The translations under genes and the position numbers were made by a program. The notes beneath the pieces were generated by a model, which was not told the origin of the DNA, ran no database searches, and saw only the letters and a list, made by a program, of their open reading frames with translations. From contig NZ_LR732816.1 in assembly GCF_902506205.1 (NCBI RefSeq), forward strand, positions 493,633 through 557,632: a DNA stretch of 64,000 nucleotides. The letters are read 5' to 3'. Positions 50,705 to 59,330 of this stretch are shown here, in pieces; position 1 is the first letter of the stretch; each line of letters starts with the position of its first letter. This stretch comes from Brevundimonas sp. G8. GTDB lineage: Bacteria; Pseudomonadota; Alphaproteobacteria; Caulobacterales; Caulobacteraceae.

Positions 50705-52552
50705 GTGAACCCGTCCGTATCCCCGTCCGTGCGCCGTTATGATCTCGACTGGATCCGGGTCGGCGCCTTCGGTCTGCTGATCCTGTATCATGTGGGCCTG
50801 GTCTACGGGGTCTACGACTGGCACATCCACAGCGCCCACACCTTCGAGTGGATGCGCGAAGCGATCCTGATCACCAATCCCTGGCGGCTGACCCTGTTGT
50901 TTCTGGTGTCGGGCGCTGCGCTGCGGTTCATGACGTTCCGGCGCACCCCGCGCCAGGTCGCCCGCACCCGGTTCGCCCGCCTGGTCCCGCCGCTGATCTT
51001 CGGGGCGCTGGTCCTGGTGCCGATCCAGTCGTGGATCGAGTCGATGGACAAGGGCGGCTGGCCGAATGGCGTGGCGGGCTACGCCGCCTGGCTGGTGCAT
51101 GAGTTCAGCTGGAGCGGTATCGCCGACGGCATCCCCGTCAACCACCTGTGGTTCATCGTCTATATCGCGGTCTACAGTCTCGTCGCCGTCCTGCTGTGGC
51201 GCGTGCCCGGCCTGATCGACCGTCTGGGCGACGGGCTGGAAAAGGCGCTTCAGGGGCCGTGGCTGCTGATCCTGCCGATCCTGTATCTGATCGCCATCCG
51301 CATCGGCCTGTTCCCCTGGTTCGGCCTGACCAACACCCTGCACAACGACTGGTACAATCACGCCCTGTCGCTGGTCGCCTTCCTGTTCGGCTTCAGCATC
51401 GTCAGGCGCGAAAGCCTGTGGCGCACGATGGAGCGCTATCGCTGGATCGCCCTGGCCCTGGCGGCGGTCGCCCTGCCGATCATGATGATCCAGGTCTGGC
51501 ATCCGGGCGGGCGGGCCTTCTGGGGCGTGCCCAAGGCGGTCGTCTACGGCATCGACCAGTGGGCGGTGATCGTCGCCATCCTGGGCTTCGGCTCGAAACA
51601 TCTGCGCGACCGGGGCGGGCCCCTGCTGAACTATCTGACCCAGGCCACCTTCCCCTTCTATCTGGCGCACCAGACGGTGCTGGTGGCCGCCGTCTGGATC
51701 ATCCGTCCGGCCAATTTGCCTGCGCCGGTCGAGCTGCTGTCCCTGATCGCCATCACCTTCGTCGGCAGCCTGGCGGTCTATGAGGTCGTGCGGCGCATTC
51801 CGGTCATCCGGCCGCTGTGGGGGCTGAAACCGCTGGATGACCGGCCCTGGCCGCTGGACCTCCAGGCGCTGCTGAAGCCAAAACTGCGTTATCACCGCCG
51901 CCGTCGCCTGCTGGGCGTCGGCGTGGCCGCCCCGCTGCTGGCCCTGACGGTCGTGGCCGCCGCCATCCTGGCCTACCCCGGTTTCAACAATGCGACCCAG
52001 TATCTCAGCGAACTGGGCGGGGCGACTGCGCGTGCGCCGATGATCTTCAACGGCGGGGTCTTCGTCGCCGGGGTCATGGCGGCGCTGGCGGGCATCGGCT
52101 TTGGGCTGGCCGTCTATGCCCTGACCGGGGCGCGTGTCGCCGGAGCCGTCATCGCCGTGGTCTTCGTCCTGGCGGGGGCCGGCATGTCCGCCTCGACCCT
52201 GTGGCCCTGGCCCGATCCGCGCCATATGGTCATCAACCTGGCGCTGGGGATTCAGCTGGCCCCCGTCCTTCTGCTTTGGGGCCTGGCCAAGCGCCGCGAC
52301 CTGCCGCGCCTCAAGATCTTCCTGGCCGTCACCTTCGTCGTCATGGCCATCCTGACGGTCCTGACCAAGCATCTGGTCCTGCCCGGCACGGTCAACGACG
52401 CCAACGTCGGCTGGTGGGAACGGCTCTACGCCATCGTCCTGGTTTGTTGGGTAGGGGTTGCGGCCTGGGTTCTGGACCGTAAACTGCTGTCGGTCGCCAC
52501 GGAATCGCCGGCCCCTCGCCCGTCTTCCGCCGCGATCGAAGCTTCGCTGTAA
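50705..52552 (+). CDS. acyltransferase (OpgC-like) fused to a DUF998-like membrane domain
   Basis: The first ~390 residues are a membrane acyltransferase-3 domain with about ten helices and a RRYDLDWIRVGAF opening (family-style Arg/Asp, near residue 8-20). It resembles OpgC, which adds succinyl or acyl groups to periplasmic glucans. From about 400 to 600 comes a second multi-helix domain, beginning near PGFNNATQYLSELGG, that resembles DUF998. GTG at 50705 is chosen; a TTG at 50669 is in frame. It lies directly upstream of opgH on the same strand, 153 bp away, supporting a glucan-modification role. The fusion itself is unusual. Confidence 0.78.
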   Translation: MNPSVSPSVRRYDLDWIRVGAFGLLILYHVGLVYGVYDWHIHSAHTFEWMREAILITNPWRLTLLFLVSGAALRFMTFRRTPRQVARTRFARLVPPLIFGALVLVPIQSWIESMDKGGWPNGVAGYAAWLVHEFSWSGIADGIPVNHLWFIVYIAVYSLVAVLLWRVPGLIDRLGDGLEKALQGPWLLILPILYLIAIRIGLFPWFGLTNTLHNDWYNHALSLVAFLFGFSIVRRESLWRTMERYRWIALALAAVALPIMMIQVWHPGGRAFWGVPKAVVYGIDQWAVIVAILGFGSKHLRDRGGPLLNYLTQATFPFYLAHQTVLVAAVWIIRPANLPAPVELLSLIAITFVGSLAVYEVVRRIPVIRPLWGLKPLDDRPWPLDLQALLKPKLRYHRRRRLLGVGVAAPLLALTVVAAAILAYPGFNNATQYLSELGGATARAPMIFNGGVFVAGVMAALAGIGFGLAVYALTGARVAGAVIAVVFVLAGAGMSASTLWPWPDPRHMVINLALGIQLAPVLLLWGLAKRRDLPRLKIFLAVTFVVMAILTVLTKHLVLPGTVNDANVGWWERLYAIVLVCWVGVAAWVLDRKLLSVATESPAPRPSSAAIEASL

Positions 52553-52651
52553 ATTTTCCCCCCTCTTTTTTTGACTCTATCAACATTGCGTGATTGAAAA
52601 TCGCGCGAATGTGATCGATTATGCAGTTCGTGTTGCAGTGCAGCACTCCGC

Positions 52652-52674
52652 GTCCTCCCAGCCCTCGGGAGGAC
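52652..52674 (+). promoter_or_regulatory. stem-loop in the opgH leader
   Basis: GTCCTCCC (52652-52659) and GGGAGGAC (52667-52674) form a perfect 8-bp hairpin with a seven-base loop, 31 bp before the opgH start. It includes a Shine-Dalgarno-like GGGAGG in its 3' arm, so it could control opgH translation or transcription. Upstream there is a T-rich run (52552-52572). Confidence 0.45.
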
Positions 52675-52705
52675 ATCCGGTTCACACGGGGGCGTCCAGA
52701 GCGGC

Positions 52706-54670
52706 ATGAACAAGCTGGCGATCCGGCCTGTCGAACAGGCTGATATCGAGACGACGATCCACGGCGCTCACACGCCAAGCTGGTCGTGGCTGCCCGACGA
52801 GGCGCCGCTGGCCATGCCGGTTCAGTCGCTGAGCGCGCCCGACGCCGTCGCCGACGTGACGCCCGCGACCTCGCCGCGCACCGTCGCCATGCGCCGCATG
52901 ATGCTGCTGGCCGGCACCATCGCCCTGACCAGCCTGTCGGCCATCACGCCCTTCTACCTGTACGCCCGCAAGGGCTGGGACGGGACCGAGATCCTGGCCT
53001 TCGGCATCTTCATGGTGCTGATCACCGCCATCTCCTGCTGGTTCATCAGCGGCCTGATGGGTCTGTTCGTCATGCTGCGCGGCAAGGACCAGGCGGACCT
53101 GGCCTTCTCACCGCACCCGCCCCTGCCGCGCACCCGCACGGCCTTGCTGATGCCGCTGTATAACGAAGACGCCCGCGCCTCCTTCGCCCGCCTGGCGATG
53201 ATCGACGGCTCGCTGGCCCGCCTGGGCGCGTCCTCCGCCTTCGACATCTTCGTGCTCAGCGATTCGACCAAGGAAGACGCCGCCGCCGACGAGCGTTCGG
53301 TGTTCCAGTCGTTCCGCATGGCCGCCAACTCCAAGGCCTTCTATCGCCGCCGCACGGATAATGCCGAGCGCAAGGCCGGCAACCTGGCCGAATGGGTTCG
53401 TCGTTTCGGCGGCGCCTACGAGAACATGATCGTTCTGGACGCCGACAGCACCATGGCCGGCGAGACCCTGCTGCGCATGGTCGACGCCATGGAACGCAAT
53501 CCGGGCGTCGGCCTGATCCAGACCGCCCCGGTCATCATCAAGGCCCGCACCATCTTCGCCCGCGTGTCCCAGTATTCGGTGCGCCTGTACGGCCGCGTCG
53601 CCGCTGCGGGTCTCGCGTACTGGACCGGTTCGGAATCCAGCTACTGGGGCCACAACGCCATCCTGCGCACCCGCGCCTTCGCCGCCTGCTGCGGCCTGCC
53701 GCACCTGAAGGGCCGCAAGCCCTTCGGCGGTCACGTGATGAGCCATGACGTCGTCGAGGCCGCCCTGATGCGCCGCGCCGGCTGGGCCGTCCACGTCACC
53801 GCCTCGCTGGACGGATCGTGGGAAGAGACCCCGCCGTCGATCACCGACTTCATCCGTCGCGACCACCGCTGGTTCCAGGGCAACCTTCAGCACCTGGGCC
53901 TGATCACGGCCAAGGGCCTGTCGCCCATGAGCCGCCTGCAATTGGCCATGGGCTGCATGGCCTATCTGTCCTCGCCCCTGTGGCTGGCGTCGCTGATGGT
54001 CGGCCTGTTCATCCAGATGTTCTATCCGGTCGACTGGACCAGCTTCTTCTACATCCTGAACCCCCAGTTCACCCCCTTCATGCTGGCCTCCTTCCTGTCG
54101 GGCGTGCTGCTGATCGGACCCAAGTTCATGGGCGCCGCTTTGGTCCTCAGCCGTCCGGCAGAGCTGCGCGCCTTCGGCGGCCGTCGCGCCATCGCCAAGG
54201 GCATGGCGGCCGAGATCGCCCTGTCGGCCATCCTGGCCCCCATCCTGATGGTCGCCAACACCAAGGCCTTCATCCAGATCGTCTGGGGCCACGACACCGG
54301 CTGGTCGACCCAGCAGCGCGAGGCCGACGGCCTGGCCTGGTCCGACGCCCTGCGCGCCATGCGCTGGCAGATGATCGCCGGCGTCGGCTTCATGATCCCG
54401 CTGTGCGTCCGCCCCGACCTGGCCACCTGGTTCGCCCCGATCGTCCTGCCGCTGCTGCTGGCCGCGCCGATCACCGTCTGGACCTCGCGCGTCCGTTCGG
54501 GCGACGCCATGGCCGCCAAGGGCTATCTGGTCACCCCGATCCAGGAAGGCGTCAGCGTTTCGCCGGCCGTCCTGCACACGCCGCGCTCGCCGCTGCGTGC
54601 GGTCGCCGGCGGCGTCCTGGCGCCCGTCGCTGCGCCTGCGATGGTCCCGGCCCGCGCGCCCGAGCTCTGA
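52706..54670 (+). CDS. opgH: glucan biosynthesis glucosyltransferase OpgH/MdoH
   Basis: Membrane glucosyltransferase that makes the osmoregulated periplasmic glucan backbone. The 654-residue product has an N-terminal cytoplasmic region, two membrane helices (about 68-110), a GT2 domain with LMPLYNED, LDADSTM (DxD) and the RRDHRWFQGN (QxxRW-like) acceptor motif, then six or so C-terminal helices. It is smaller than E. coli OpgH, as in other alphaproteobacteria. Its partner opgG is not in this window. The OpgC-like gene upstream suggests the glucans are substituted. ATG at 52706; a stem-loop precedes it. Confidence 0.92.
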   Translation: MNKLAIRPVEQADIETTIHGAHTPSWSWLPDEAPLAMPVQSLSAPDAVADVTPATSPRTVAMRRMMLLAGTIALTSLSAITPFYLYARKGWDGTEILAFGIFMVLITAISCWFISGLMGLFVMLRGKDQADLAFSPHPPLPRTRTALLMPLYNEDARASFARLAMIDGSLARLGASSAFDIFVLSDSTKEDAAADERSVFQSFRMAANSKAFYRRRTDNAERKAGNLAEWVRRFGGAYENMIVLDADSTMAGETLLRMVDAMERNPGVGLIQTAPVIIKARTIFARVSQYSVRLYGRVAAAGLAYWTGSESSYWGHNAILRTRAFAACCGLPHLKGRKPFGGHVMSHDVVEAALMRRAGWAVHVTASLDGSWEETPPSITDFIRRDHRWFQGNLQHLGLITAKGLSPMSRLQLAMGCMAYLSSPLWLASLMVGLFIQMFYPVDWTSFFYILNPQFTPFMLASFLSGVLLIGPKFMGAALVLSRPAELRAFGGRRAIAKGMAAEIALSAILAPILMVANTKAFIQIVWGHDTGWSTQQREADGLAWSDALRAMRWQMIAGVGFMIPLCVRPDLATWFAPIVLPLLLAAPITVWTSRVRSGDAMAAKGYLVTPIQEGVSVSPAVLHTPRSPLRAVAGGVLAPVAAPAMVPARAPEL

Positions 54671-54787
54671 TCGATCCAAAAGCGATGCGTGGCGGCCACA
54701 GAGCCGCCACAACCGTTACAGCCACGCTCGACGTGCGACGGGATCGCGTCCACCCTTGATGTTCAGCCCTGCTGTGGACCCGATTCC
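54671..54787. other. gap with stem-loop after opgH
   Basis: GTGGCGG (54689-54695) and CCGCCAC (54704-54710) form a 7-bp hairpin with an eight-base loop 19 bp after the opgH stop, without a T-run. It could be a weak terminator. No gene is visible. Confidence 0.35.
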
Positions 54788-55105
54788 ATGACCAACAAGA
54801 CCAACACCGACGCCAAGCCCGACCTGCGGATCGTGGAAACCGAGTCCGCCGTCTATGACCTGATGCGCGCGCCCGAAACCACCGCCGACCGCGTCAAACG
54901 CCTCCAGATGGAAGCCCACTCCCTGGCGCTGGAAGAGATCGAGGCGCTGGAGAAACTTCTGCTCGACGCCGCCGCCAAGGCCAAGGCCATCGCCGACGGT
55001 GGCGACGCCTACCCCGTCGGCGCCCGCGAGATCGCCTCGCGCCTCGCCGCCGACCTGCCGACCAAGGCCGAGACCATCAAGACCATCGTCCACCGCGTCG
55101 GCTGA
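54788..55105 (+). CDS. small helical hypothetical protein
   Basis: A 105-residue, charged and helix-rich protein with a predicted amphipathic central region (SLALEEIEALEKLLLDAAAK). ATG at 54788 is used; upstream codons in the same frame lack a ribosome site. No family was recognised. It is flanked by opgH and an SDR on the same strand, but spacing (117 and 74 bp) does not demand an operon. It may be a small DNA-associated or regulatory protein, without evidence beyond composition. Confidence 0.62.
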   Translation: MTNKTNTDAKPDLRIVETESAVYDLMRAPETTADRVKRLQMEAHSLALEEIEALEKLLLDAAAKAKAIADGGDAYPVGAREIASRLAADLPTKAETIKTIVHRVG

Positions 55106-55179
55106 AAACCGAACCTGAGCCGTCGGAACGACCGACGCCCTCGCCCGCTTCCTGAAGACCCTATCTTCAGGAGCCTCCC

Positions 55180-56166
55180 ATGGACGACCGAACCCACGCG
55201 CGCGCAGAAGACGTCGCCGATCATGAGCGCGCCATCCAGCGCGACATCGACGCCAAGGATCAGACGGCCGGCGACGACAAACCGTCCGGCGCGGTCCAGG
55301 CCGGCGCCCGCCCCTATCCCGTGCCGCCCTTCCCCAAACAGCATCAGACCAAGCCCGGCGACGAGGCCACGCTCGATCCCGCCCCGATGTATGACGCCCC
55401 CTTCTGGAAAGGCTCGGGCAAGCTGGACGGCTTCGCCGCCCTGATCACCGGCGCCGATTCCGGCATCGGCCGCTCGGTCGCCGTCCTGTTCGCCCGCGAG
55501 GGCTGCGATGTCGTTATCTGCCACCTGGACGAGGACGCCGACGCCGAAACCACCAAGGCCGCCGTCGAGGCCGAGGGCCGTCGCGCCATCGTTCTGAAAG
55601 GCGACGTCTCCGACCCGACCTTTGCCGAGGCCGCCGTCAAGGCCACTCTGGACGCCTTCGGCCGCCTGGACGTCCTGGTGCCCAACGCCGCCTTCCAGGA
55701 ACACGTCAGCGCCTTCGAGGACCTGACCTACGACCATTTTGACCGCACGCTGAAGACCAACCTCTACGGCTATTTCAACATGACCAAGGCGGCGGTCCCG
55801 CACATGAAAAACGGCGGCGCCATCGTCATGACCGGTTCGGTGACGGGGCTTCAGGGCAACAAGGATCTGCTGGACTATTCCCTGACCAAGGGCGGCATCC
55901 ACGCCTACGCCCGTTCGCTGGGAACCCATCTGGCCCCGCGCGGCATCCGCGTGAACGTGGTCGCCCCCGGCCCGGTCTGGACCCCGCTGAACCCCGCCGA
56001 CAAGGACGCAGAGGACACCTCGCAGTTCGGCGCCCAGACGGTGATGAAACGCCCGGCCCAGCCGGAAGAGATCGCCCCCGCCTATGTCTTCCTGGCCTCG
56101 CCTCAGATGTCGAGCTTCATCACCGGCGAAATCCTGCCCATCATCGGCGGCTATTCGGGGGGCTAG
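55180..56166 (+). CDS. SDR family oxidoreductase with extended N-terminus
   Basis: The 328-residue NAD(P)-dependent enzyme has a ~90-residue Lys/Pro-rich N-terminal region, then GADSGIGRSVA (cofactor loop, near 90), NAAFQEH and the catalytic Ser/Tyr/Lys set (TGSVTG and YSLTKGG, near 227-250). It resembles the YhdF/YdaD group of general stress-type SDRs. A GGAG site precedes ATG 55180. It converges with the small protein at 56163-56537, overlapping by 4 bp. Confidence 0.86.
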   Translation: MDDRTHARAEDVADHERAIQRDIDAKDQTAGDDKPSGAVQAGARPYPVPPFPKQHQTKPGDEATLDPAPMYDAPFWKGSGKLDGFAALITGADSGIGRSVAVLFAREGCDVVICHLDEDADAETTKAAVEAEGRRAIVLKGDVSDPTFAEAAVKATLDAFGRLDVLVPNAAFQEHVSAFEDLTYDHFDRTLKTNLYGYFNMTKAAVPHMKNGGAIVMTGSVTGLQGNKDLLDYSLTKGGIHAYARSLGTHLAPRGIRVNVVAPGPVWTPLNPADKDAEDTSQFGAQTVMKRPAQPEEIAPAYVFLASPQMSSFITGEILPIIGGYSGG

Positions 56167-56537
56167 GGAACGCCGACGATCCATCCCTTCTTGCCGGCGG
56201 GGGTCCAGGCCTCCGCCGGCGCCCAGGCGTTGCGGCCACCGCCCCACTTGGCCTGCAAGAAGGCTTCGGGCGCGATCTCTACGCCCTCCAGCATCGCCTG
56301 GCAGCGGATGCCGTTCACTTGCGAGCGCAGCCTGATCGCCAGTTCGCCCTCACCGGTCGGCGTCAGCCAGTCTTCCTTGAAGTCCCGCGACAGGCCGAAC
56401 CAGGCGCCGGCCGTTCGGACCGGTTCTTCATTGACGATCAGTCGCTCCTGCGCCCATCCGATCCAGCCGAAGGCGTTCTCAACCCGCACCAGCGAATTTC
56501 CGACACGATAGACCCAGGCCTGTCCGATCAGTTGCAT
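56163..56537 (-). CDS. hypothetical protein
   Basis: A 124-residue soluble protein with several tryptophans (VYRVGNSLVRVENAFGWIGW, LQAKWGGGRNAW) and no membrane segment or leader. It overlaps the SDR gene's 3' end by 4 bp in the convergent direction. No family was recognised. The start is ATG 56537. Confidence 0.62.
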   Translation of the reverse strand: MQLIGQAWVYRVGNSLVRVENAFGWIGWAQERLIVNEEPVRTAGAWFGLSRDFKEDWLTPTGEGELAIRLRSQVNGIRCQAMLEGVEIAPEAFLQAKWGGGRNAWAPAEAWTPAGKKGWIVGVP

Positions 56538-56590
56538 GCGCCCATCCTAGCGCCTGCCGGCGGATCCGCCCTGCGACCTAAGCGCCGACC

Positions 56591-56875
56591 TCAGGCCAGA
56601 ACGTCGTCGTAATCGGGATGGCGCTTGTGCCAGGCGACGGCGTAGCTGCAGCGCGGAAACAGCTTCAGCCCCGTCTCGCGCGCATGTTCGGCCATCGCCT
56701 GCATGAACCGGCCAGCCGCGCCCGATCCGCGCAGCGACTGTTCCGCCTCGACGTGCAGGATCATCCGCGCGTCGCCCTTCACGGCATAGTCGGCCCAGAC
56801 CAGGCCCGAACCCTTGTCGTCGTCGAACGCCTGCTCGAACCGGTTGTCGGCCTCTGCGTCTTTGAACTGTCCCAT
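56591..56875 (-). CDS. GNAT-like N-acetyltransferase (YjdJ/COG2388 type)
   Basis: The 94-residue protein resembles the small GNAT family found as YjdJ: WADYAVKGDARMILHVEAE, then the acetyl-CoA P-loop-like EQSLRGSGAAGRFMQAM (near 50) and AWHKRHPDY at the end. ATG at 56875 follows AAGGAGAG; an in-frame start further up is rejected. The substrate is unknown. Confidence 0.82.
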   Translation of the reverse strand: MGQFKDAEADNRFEQAFDDDKGSGLVWADYAVKGDARMILHVEAEQSLRGSGAAGRFMQAMAEHARETGLKLFPRCSYAVAWHKRHPDYDDVLA

Positions 56876-56929
56876 GCGTCTCTCCTTTGACGGATCAACC
56901 GCCAAGGCTGCGAGGACGTTCCGTAAGGC

Positions 56930-57313
56930 TTAGATGGGCTTGTTGTTCAGCAGTTTCAGCAGGCCGATCACGCTCTTGACGGTGAACCAGACGCCCAGCA
57001 GGAACCACGCCAGCACGAACAGCAACAGGAACGGTATCCCGACCAGGATGTGCGAAGCGACGGCGCTGACGATGATGCCGATCCACACTGCGATGGTCCA
57101 CCAGAACACCGACCAGAACAGCGCGATCTGCGCGTCGATATGCTGGCGCGCCACGCCCGTCGCCGTGCCGCGCGAAACATAGGACACCACCAGGCCGATC
57201 AGGACCAGCACATTGGCGCTGGGGATCGACAGGATGAACAGGGCCCAGGCGATCAGCGCCCCGACCTTGCCCTCGGACTCCTGTCCGGCGATGAAATTGG
57301 GTTCGTTCGTCAT
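56930..57313 (-). CDS. DUF4870-type membrane protein
   Basis: The 127-residue membrane protein has an acidic N-terminus, four hydrophobic segments (about 18-47, 62-86, 89-106, 108-125) and a charged middle SRGTATGVARQHIDAQIAL typical of the DUF4870 group. The preceding gene on this strand ends 10 bp away, so the two may be co-transcribed. The function is unknown. Confidence 0.8.
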   Translation of the reverse strand: MTNEPNFIAGQESEGKVGALIAWALFILSIPSANVLVLIGLVVSYVSRGTATGVARQHIDAQIALFWSVFWWTIAVWIGIIVSAVASHILVGIPFLLLFVLAWFLLGVWFTVKSVIGLLKLLNNKPI

Positions 57314-57323
57314 CGTCGGTCCT

Positions 57324-57980
57324 TCAGAACAGCCAGCTGCGGGGGTTGGGAACGGCCTGACCGCTCTTCAGTTTCAGCACCCCGAACGCGCCGCGCGCAA
57401 GCACCCAGATCGCCAGGGCGAACAGGACCAGCACCCCGACATTGACCACGATCAGGACCGCCCCCAGCACCGCCGCGATCACCGCGCCCCACAGCGTCCG
57501 CCTCTGATAGACGAAGTGGCTGGCCTCCAGCGCATCCTGTCCTTCCGCGCGTCGCGTCACCGCCAGCAAGGCCATCAGGCACGACACCCCCAGCGTCGGC
57601 ACCGCCAGCAGGATCAGCACATAGACCGCATACAGCCGCATCGGCACGACCGGCCCTTCGCGTCGCGGCGCGGCGTCGGTGGTCATCCGCTCGCGAACGG
57701 CGCGGGTCACCGGCATCGGGGCGGCGGGTGTCTCCGGCCTCGGCTCGGGTTTGGCCGCAAACGGCGCCGTCGGCCGGGTCGCCGGACCCGAGGCGTCGAA
57801 GGGGCGAGGCTCCGGCGGATCGAAAAGGTCCGGCTCGCGCGCGTCCCGCAGATCCGGCTCCGGCGCCCGCGCACGCCCAGTCAGCGACGCCGGCGAGACG
57901 AAGCCGACCTGGGCGTCGTGATCGTGATCGTCGTTGGGGACCGCAGGGTCTTTCGGATCGCCGGGCTCGGCCATGAACAT
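57324..57980 (-). CDS. membrane protein with long proline-rich N-terminus
   Basis: The 218-residue protein has a cytoplasmic, Pro/Asp-rich N-terminus (1-115; PEPDLRDAREPDLFDPPEP) and then three hydrophobic segments (about 118-142, 162-187, 189-203). It has an ATG start at 57980; ATG at 57974 is equally possible. It is followed by the DUF4870-type gene. The N-terminus resembles disordered linkers of envelope proteins. No function could be assigned. Confidence 0.65.
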   Translation of the reverse strand: MFMAEPGDPKDPAVPNDDHDHDAQVGFVSPASLTGRARAPEPDLRDAREPDLFDPPEPRPFDASGPATRPTAPFAAKPEPRPETPAAPMPVTRAVRERMTTDAAPRREGPVVPMRLYAVYVLILLAVPTLGVSCLMALLAVTRRAEGQDALEASHFVYQRRTLWGAVIAAVLGAVLIVVNVGVLVLFALAIWVLARGAFGVLKLKSGQAVPNPRSWLF

Positions 57981-58057
57981 CGCTTCTCACACGCCGGACG
58001 CCCGGCTGGACTCAAGGTCGCGACAATGGCCGCCCGTCAGTTTCGACGCAACCGCCC

Positions 58058-58456
58058 TTACCGCCCCAGCACGATCTCGCACCCCGGCGCGATCACGCCT
58101 TGCAAGGCCCCCGGCTTTTCGATCCGCACGATCGCGCGCAGCACCCGCCGGTCTTCCAGGCACGCCCGCGCCAGCCGTTCGGCGAAGGTCTCGACCAGCC
58201 CCACATGCCCCTCGGCCGCAATCGCCCGCGCCGCATTGGCCACGGTCTCATAGTTGATGGTGTCGCCCAGCCGCTCGATGGGCTTGGGCTCCAGCTCCAG
58301 CGTCACGTCGATCACCAGCCGCTGCAGCCGCCCCTGTTCGTGGTCATAGACCCCGATCCCGGCCTCGACCTCCAGCCCGCGCACGAACACGCTCAGCCGC
58401 TCGAAACGCAGCGGTTCTTCCGCCGGAAACGGCGTCACGTGAGAGGAGGAAACCAC
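58058..58456 (-). CDS. folB: dihydroneopterin aldolase FolB
   Basis: Folate pathway enzyme making 6-hydroxymethyl-dihydropterin. The 132-residue product has the family features: GIGVYDHEQGRLQRLVIDV near residue 36-55, NYETVANAARAI and the FAERLARACL block near 91-100 (with the Glu and Lys-equivalent residues of the active site), and an IRIEKPGAL end. GTG at 58456 is used, 3 bp from the stop of the upstream pteridine-reductase-like gene. Confidence 0.88.
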   Translation of the reverse strand: MVSSSHVTPFPAEEPLRFERLSVFVRGLEVEAGIGVYDHEQGRLQRLVIDVTLELEPKPIERLGDTINYETVANAARAIAAEGHVGLVETFAERLARACLEDRRVLRAIVRIEKPGALQGVIAPGCEIVLGR

Positions 58457-58459
58457 GCG

Positions 58460-59209
58460 CTACTCCTGGATGTCGGGGGTGCGCCAGGCCAGATGCTGGC
58501 CCCCGTCGACGGCGATCATCTGGCCCGTCACCATGCGGGCGTCAATCAGCCACAGCACGGCCTGCGCCACCGCCTCGGGGCTGCCGGGCGTTTCCAGCAG
58601 GGTGGCCCGCGCCTCGGCGGCGAAATCCTCGGCCGTCTGATGGATGGACGGCAGGGTCGGCCCCGGCCCCACCCCATTGACCCGGATGCCCGGCGCCAGC
58701 GCCTGGGCCAGGGTCTGCGTCGCCCACCACAGCCCATTGCGCGACAGGCTGTAGGAGAAGAAGCGCGGATCCGGCTTCAGCACCTTCTGATCCAGCAGGT
58801 TGACGATGGCCCCCTCGACGGCCTGGGCCGCGAACGCCTCGGCCAGCACGAGGGGCGCCCTCAGATTGGTCTCGATATGCAGATCCCAGCTGTCGCGCGT
58901 CAGCCCGCCGACCCGGTCGTCCTCGAACACCGAGGCGTTGTTGACCAGCACGCTGACCGGCCCCAGCGCCTCCGCCGCCGCCGGCACCAGCGCCCTCACC
59001 TTGGCCTCGTCCGTCAGGTCCGCCTGCAACAGGCACGCGCGCCGCCCCAGGCCCGCGATCTCGTCGGCCAGGGTCCGGGCATCCTCGCCCGACGCATGAT
59101 GATGGATCGCCACGTCGAACCCGGCCTGGGCCAGCTTCAGACAGATGGCCCGCCCGATCCGCCGCGCCCCGCCCGTGACCAGGGCGACGCTGCGAGGTGT
59201 CTCAGTCAA
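58460..59209 (-). CDS. pteridine reductase-like SDR (FolM/PTR1 type)
   Basis: The 249-residue SDR has the cofactor loop TGGARRIG, matching the TGxxxRxG signature of pteridine reductases (PTR1) and FolM. NNASVFEDD and the C-terminal VTGQMIAVDGG are standard. It directly precedes folB, so reduction of dihydrobiopterin/dihydromonapterin or dihydrofolate is a sensible proposal. The catalytic region reads YSLSR, so the expected active-site lysine is arginine, which may reduce or alter activity. TTG at 59209 is chosen because it overlaps the small gene's stop; ATG at 59230 would add seven residues. Confidence 0.82.
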   Translation of the reverse strand: MTETPRSVALVTGGARRIGRAICLKLAQAGFDVAIHHHASGEDARTLADEIAGLGRRACLLQADLTDEAKVRALVPAAAEALGPVSVLVNNASVFEDDRVGGLTRDSWDLHIETNLRAPLVLAEAFAAQAVEGAIVNLLDQKVLKPDPRFFSYSLSRNGLWWATQTLAQALAPGIRVNGVGPGPTLPSIHQTAEDFAAEARATLLETPGSPEAVAQAVLWLIDARMVTGQMIAVDGGQHLAWRTPDIQE

Positions 59210-59282
59210 CCCGACCGAACTCGAACGCATTGAAAGCCGCGATGACGGCGATGAAGCCGAAGATGATGCCGAGAGCCAGCAT
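59202..59282 (-). CDS. 26-residue single-pass membrane peptide
   Basis: ATG at 59282 follows AACAGGAGC at the right distance and encodes a 26-residue hydrophobic peptide (MLALGIIFGFIAVIAAFNAF and a short GRVD-type end) with one membrane span. The stop lies inside the TTG-start region of the pteridine-reductase-like gene (GTTGACTGA), indicating translational coupling. It is too short for automated gene callers and is supported by ribosome site, coupling and hydrophobicity, not by homology. Confidence 0.55.
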   Translation of the reverse strand: MLALGIIFGFIAVIAAFNAFEFGRVD

Positions 59283-59330
59283 GGGATGCTCCTGTTGTTC
59301 GTCCCCGATTAAAGCGGGATGGGGCAGGGT

